Below, piece by piece: positions 60,291 to 64,000 of a DNA stretch of 64,000 nucleotides; the stretch's first letter is position 1, and each line of letters begins with the position of its first letter. The notes beneath the pieces were generated by a model. The model was not told the origin of the DNA. It saw only the letters and a program-made list of their open reading frames with translations, and searched no databases. Source of the stretch: Nicotiana tabacum. Its lineage: Eukaryota; Streptophyta; Magnoliopsida; Solanales; Solanaceae. The stretch spans positions 102,463,161-102,527,160 of the forward strand of contig NC_134087.1 in NCBI RefSeq assembly GCF_000715075.1. The letters are read 5' to 3'. The position numbers were made by a program, and so were the translations under genes.

Positions 60291-63084
60291 TGTCACGACC
60301 CGGATTTCCCACCCTCGGGAGTCATAATGGCGCCTACTAATGTGAGCTAGGCAAGCCAAACCTTTAATCTAATTACTTCATTAACTAATTATTTATTTTT
60401 AATAAATATAAGATGATAACGTGGTAATAGCGGAAATTAAAATTTAAGTGGAAGACAACAATAAGATTTATGAAAAATGCATCTATTAAAAATACTTAAG
60501 CCTTAACCACCCAAAACCCGGTGTCACAGTGTCACAGATTGTCTAAGAGATTATTACATACAAAGTTTAAAAAAAATGACAATACACTGTTTCTGAATAA
60601 AAGGAAAATGAAATAGGAAAAAGGAATAGAGGAGATGCCAAGGCCTGCAGACGCCTACAGGTCTACCTTAGATCTTCGTGTGGACTGAAGGTAGCCACCA
60701 CACTACAGTCCGAAAGCTTATCCGGGATCTGCACATAGTGCAGAGTGTAGTATCAGCACAACCGACCCCATGTGCTGGTAAGTGTCTAGTCTAACTCGGC
60801 GAAGTAGTGACGAGGCTAGGACCAAACTACCAACTAAACCAACGCAGTTATATAATATACAGCGGAAAGTAAAGCAGAATAAACAAATAAGATGGGAAGG
60901 GAAACATGCCTCGGGAAAAACAGGTAAAACAGAATATCAAGAGAACTATAAAGGAATCAAAATCTAACCACTAACAAGAATAAGGAAAACAAAGGCAGAT
61001 TTCACTTTCTTTTCACATCTTATTGCAGGCGTGCAACCCGATCCCATTTCCTGTATCTCGTGGCAGGCGTGCCATCCGCTCCCATTTCATTTATCTTGTG
61101 GCAGGCGTGCGATCCGCTCCCATTTCATTTATCTCGTGATAGGTGTACCACCCGCTCCCATTTCATTTATCTTGTGGTAGGTGTACCACCCGCTCCCATT
61201 TCATTATATCTTGTGGTAGGCGTACATCCGCTCCCATTTCATTATATCTTGTGGTAGGCGTACCACCCGCTCCCATTTCATTATATCTTGTGGTAGGCAT
61301 ACCATCTTCTCCCATTTCATCATATCTTGTGGTAGGTGTACCACCCACTCCCAGTTACAAGCCAACAATAATCACAAGGAATCCCGGCAAGGGAACAAGA
61401 GTAATATAACAACTTCTTGGCAAGGGAACAATGATATTTCAACATCCCGGTAAGGTAACAATACTATAAAAACAAACATCCTGGCAAGGGAACAATGGTG
61501 ATAATAATATAGGAAGCGCAATAAACCAAAACGGAGCCATAACAATTATAATACAAGACTCACGGTCATGCTTGACACCAACGTATAGATACTCATTACC
61601 ATGCCTATACGTCGTACTCCACAATTAACATGTAGAAAATAAGACACAACTCCTAATCCCTCAAGCTAAGGTTATACCAAACACTTAACTCGATGCCACG
61701 AACACAATTCACGATTCAACTATAGCTTTACCCCTTGATTCCACCACCAATTCGCTCGTATCTAGTCACAAGTTACTTAATTACGTCAATAAACGCTAAA
61801 TGAATCAACCCCAATGCATGAAAATGAATTTTCTAAAGTTTTACCCAAAAAGTCAAAAATTGTCCTCGGGCCCACATGGTCAAAACCCGAGGTTCGAACC
61901 AAAACCCGATTACCCATTCCCCCATGAAACCAAATATATAATTTGTTTTGAAATTGGACCTCAAGTCGAGGTCCAAATCCCCAATTGTTTTGAAAATCCT
62001 AGATTCTACCCAAAACACCCAATTTCCCCCATGAAAATCATTGATTTTGAGTTGAAATTATGTTAATGATTGAAGAAAACGAGTTAGAAATCACTTACCA
62101 ATGTTTTGGAGAAGAAAGGTTATTTGCAAAATCGCCTCTTATGTTTTTGGGGTTTTGAAAAATGAAAAATAACTGAAATCCCGTCTTAGTATACTACTTT
62201 CAGCTGCCCTGTGCGAACCGCACAAAATCAACTGCGGCCGCACAGCTCCCATGCGGACTTCATTGACATGCTTTAGTATTTTAACCATAACTTTCTCTAC
62301 ACAAGCCCCTCCGTGGCATCATTACTTTTTGTGCGGACTGCATTGGTTTGTTCAGAGGCCTTCCAATTCTCTGAACCTGCAACAACTATGTTTTTAAGCC
62401 TAAGACATCCAGGAAACTACCGAAACTCACCCGAGCCCTCGGAACTCCAAACCAAGTGTGCATACTAACTCAAAAACATCATATGGACCTACTCGTGCGA
62501 TCACATCATCAAAATAACATGTAAAATCATGAATTAAACCTCAAAACTCAACATTTTCATCAAGAAATCTCAAAGTTCATAACTCTTCAATCGGAAGTCC
62601 AACTCACGTCAAATAAACTCTGTTTTTCACCAAATTTCACAGTTATCTTTAAAATATTATAACAAGTTTGTACCGGACTTCGGAACCAAAATAGGGGCCC
62701 AATAACAATGGTTTCAAACATTAATTCTTTTCTTTTGTTTCTTAGATAATTCAGTAAAACAATTTCTTTCAAAAATTGATTTCTAAGGCTTGGGACCTCG
62801 TAATTCATTTCCGGGCATACGCCCAAGTCCCATATTTTACTGCGGACCTCTCGGGATCGTCGGGACACGGATCCGGGTCCGTTTGCTAAAAATGTTGACC
62901 AAAGTCAACCATAATCAATTTTTTTAACTCTAAAATTTCTATTTCTCATATTTTCACATAATAGGCTTTTCGAATATAGGTCCGAACCATGCACGTAAAT
63001 CAAGGTGGAGAATAAGGGAGGTTTTTATGCCTCAGAATACTGAATTCACTTGCAACACAAGTGATGACCTTTTGGGTCATCACA
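60291..63084 (-). repeat. Element C 5' LTR
   Basis: 2794 bp, TGTGATGACC...GTGACA on the sense strand. The end hairpin GTGATGACC/GGTCATCAC is intact at 63061-63069 and 63075-63083; the other end hairpin is broken by transitions. The nine-unit hairpin array is at 61022-61352, the CCCGGCAAGGG array at 61376-61495 and a GCGGCCGCAC-type cluster at 62212-62345. Confidence 0.88.
61022..61352 (-). repeat. Hairpin tandem array in element C 5' LTR (nine units)
   Basis: Same units as 39862-40195, with more decay: GTGGCAGGCGTGCCAT, GTGATAGGTGTACCAC, GTGGTAGGCATACCAT and others. Unit number is the same in both LTRs. Confidence 0.82.
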
Positions 63085-63453
63085 TGACAATAGCCCAATC
63101 AACGATACCGGGAGAAACATCCTGCACCACATCTGTAGTGCCATTACAATCCTTTAATTATTGATTTATGACCAGCAGTGCGCATCGCGTAAGATTGAGT
63201 AGGAAGGAAACAAGGGCATAGGCCTTAAGGAATCAAATCGCACGATGAGGAATCAAGAAGTAAAGTACTCCTAACATCCTTGTAGCCTCCCTAAGATAAG
63301 TACAGACGTCTCCGTACCGAAGTAAAGTACTCCTAACAGCCTTGTAGCCTCCCAAAGATAAGTACAGATGTCTCTGTACCGATCCGCGAGACGCTACTAG
63401 ACTTGCTCATGACTTGTGAGACCTAAGGGAAACCTAGTGCTCTGATACATTGT
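63085..63453 (-). other. Element B leader and PBS region (5' block)
   Basis: PBS-like TATCAGAGCACTAGG lies just inside the LTR start at 63454. It contains a tandem duplication of about 63 bp (63259-63322 and 63323-63385, words agtaaagtactcctaac and gataagtacag). The leader words are related to those of elements A and C (tatcgtgcg). A short reading from the place of the gag start (MRTAGHKS...) ends after 13 codons. Confidence 0.65.
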
Positions 63454-64000
63454 TGTCACGACCCCAAATTCCACTAAGGGCCGTGATGGCGCTGGACACC
63501 TCTGTCAGGCAAGCCAACTACAATTTACTAGCAATCTCTCATTTTAAATTATTTTAAAGTCATTTCCTTTAAACAAATAAATAATAAATAATAAACTTCG
63601 CTGAATAAAAAAGGTTGCCTTTACAAAATTTAACTACTGAAAAATCTCGTGATCATCCTAGAACCCGGTGTCACAAGTACATGATCAATTTCTAGGGAAT
63701 GAAATAAAATACAGTAACTGTCCGGAATACAAGTGGATAGAAATGAAAATATAGTACAATACTCTGAAGGAGACTCTGCTGGCTACGGATGTCTCGATAA
63801 ACGCAACTCACCTAAGTCTCCGTATTAACCATGCCGCTATGCCACTAAACCACTAGCCACATATGAACCTGTGCAACAAAAATGCACATCAAGTGTAGTA
63901 TGAGTACGAAAACAAAGTGTACCCAATGAGTATCCCGTCTAATCTCGAAGAAGTAGAGATGAGAGGTCGACTTCGACACTTACTAGTGGTCCAATGATAA
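63454..64000 (-). repeat. Element B 5' LTR, partial
   Basis: Starts TGTCACGACC and matches 12778-13320 closely, with a 7-bp insertion near 63855. It continues beyond the window, so its inner boundary and the outer target duplication cannot be seen. Confidence 0.85.

Larger units (their letters stand above)
39128..63084 (-). mobile_element. Element C: Tekay/Del-like chromovirus inserted in element B and interrupted by Athila
   Basis: Minus-strand element with LTRs 39128-41556 and 60291-63084, PBS at 60267-60288, gag start at 60094, then protease, RT-RNase H, integrase and chromodomain. The chromodomain is split by the Athila insertion (41768-55294). Without Athila it would be about 10.4 kb. 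Same family as element A: same LTR termini, gag start and pol text. The flanking pentamers are CGACT (39123-39127) and TGACA (63085-63089), matching at three of five positions, so the target duplication is decayed or uncertain. Confidence 0.9.
12778..64000 (-). mobile_element. Element B: non-autonomous LTR retrotransposon, split by two nested insertions
   Basis: The 3' LTR lies at 12778-15650 and the start of the matching 5' LTR at 63454 (running off the window). Internal DNA is in three blocks: 15651-18646, 38263-39127 and 63085-63453, about 4.2 kb in total, with no RT, integrase or protease motifs. It shares with chromoviruses A and C a PBS-like site, leader words (atcgtgcg), the hairpin 19 nt before the 3' LTR and the hairpins at LTR ends. 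This suggests a LARD-like partner mobilised by the chromovirus machinery. The Ogre element and element C are inserted in it. Confidence 0.82.

Noticed and set aside
1..64000. An endogenous pararetrovirus or other integrated virus
   Set aside because: All RT fragments are followed by RNase H and a DDE integrase and flanked by LTRs; no movement protein, coat protein or viral layout is seen.

Overview
This window is plant nuclear repeat DNA, most likely from a Solanaceae genome (possibly Nicotiana; this rests on the retroelement and SINE flavours, not on a marker gene). I see no cellular protein-coding gene, rRNA, tRNA or CRISPR. Nearly every base belongs to LTR retrotransposons of the Ty3/gypsy superfamily, and the coding fragments are their decayed gag and pol genes.

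Layout: (1) 1-11235, plus strand: element A, a Tekay/Del-like chromovirus cut by the left window edge. Its inside is rearranged, so most of gag-pol occurs twice in tandem. Extra LTR 3' ends follow to 11453. (2) 11454-12777: AT-rich spacer with a MITE-like fragment and an Au-type SINE fragment. (3) 12778 to beyond 64000, minus strand: element B, a non-autonomous LTR element with no recognisable pol. Its LTR and internal DNA are split by two insertions. (4) Inside B, 18647-38257, minus strand: a 19.6-kb Tat/Ogre element with 4.8-kb LTRs, a tRNA-Arg-type PBS, an additional RNase H and 3' UTR tandem arrays. (5) Also inside B, 39128-63084, minus strand: element C, a chromovirus of the same family as A. 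(6) Inside the chromodomain codons of C, 41768-55294, minus strand: a 13.5-kb Athila-like element with a tRNA-Asp-type PBS and a perfect 5-bp target duplication. It carries an extra ORF downstream of pol.

The order of events read from the nesting is B first, then Ogre and C into B, then Athila into C. All pol genes are broken by stops and frameshifts, and several catalytic residues are changed, so none of these copies should be autonomous now.

The most interesting signals are non-coding. A, B and C share a hairpin exactly 19 nt upstream of the 3' LTR and a second hairpin at the LTR 5' end, both with compensating stem changes. The chromovirus LTRs carry tandem arrays of about 40 bp whose units each hold a small hairpin with covarying stems. 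CpG-rich TGCG/CGCA palindrome clusters recur in LTRs of different lineages and ahead of the Athila extra ORF. A likely leader intron ends at the gag start in A and C. All of this is read by eye; no alignment or database search was run.
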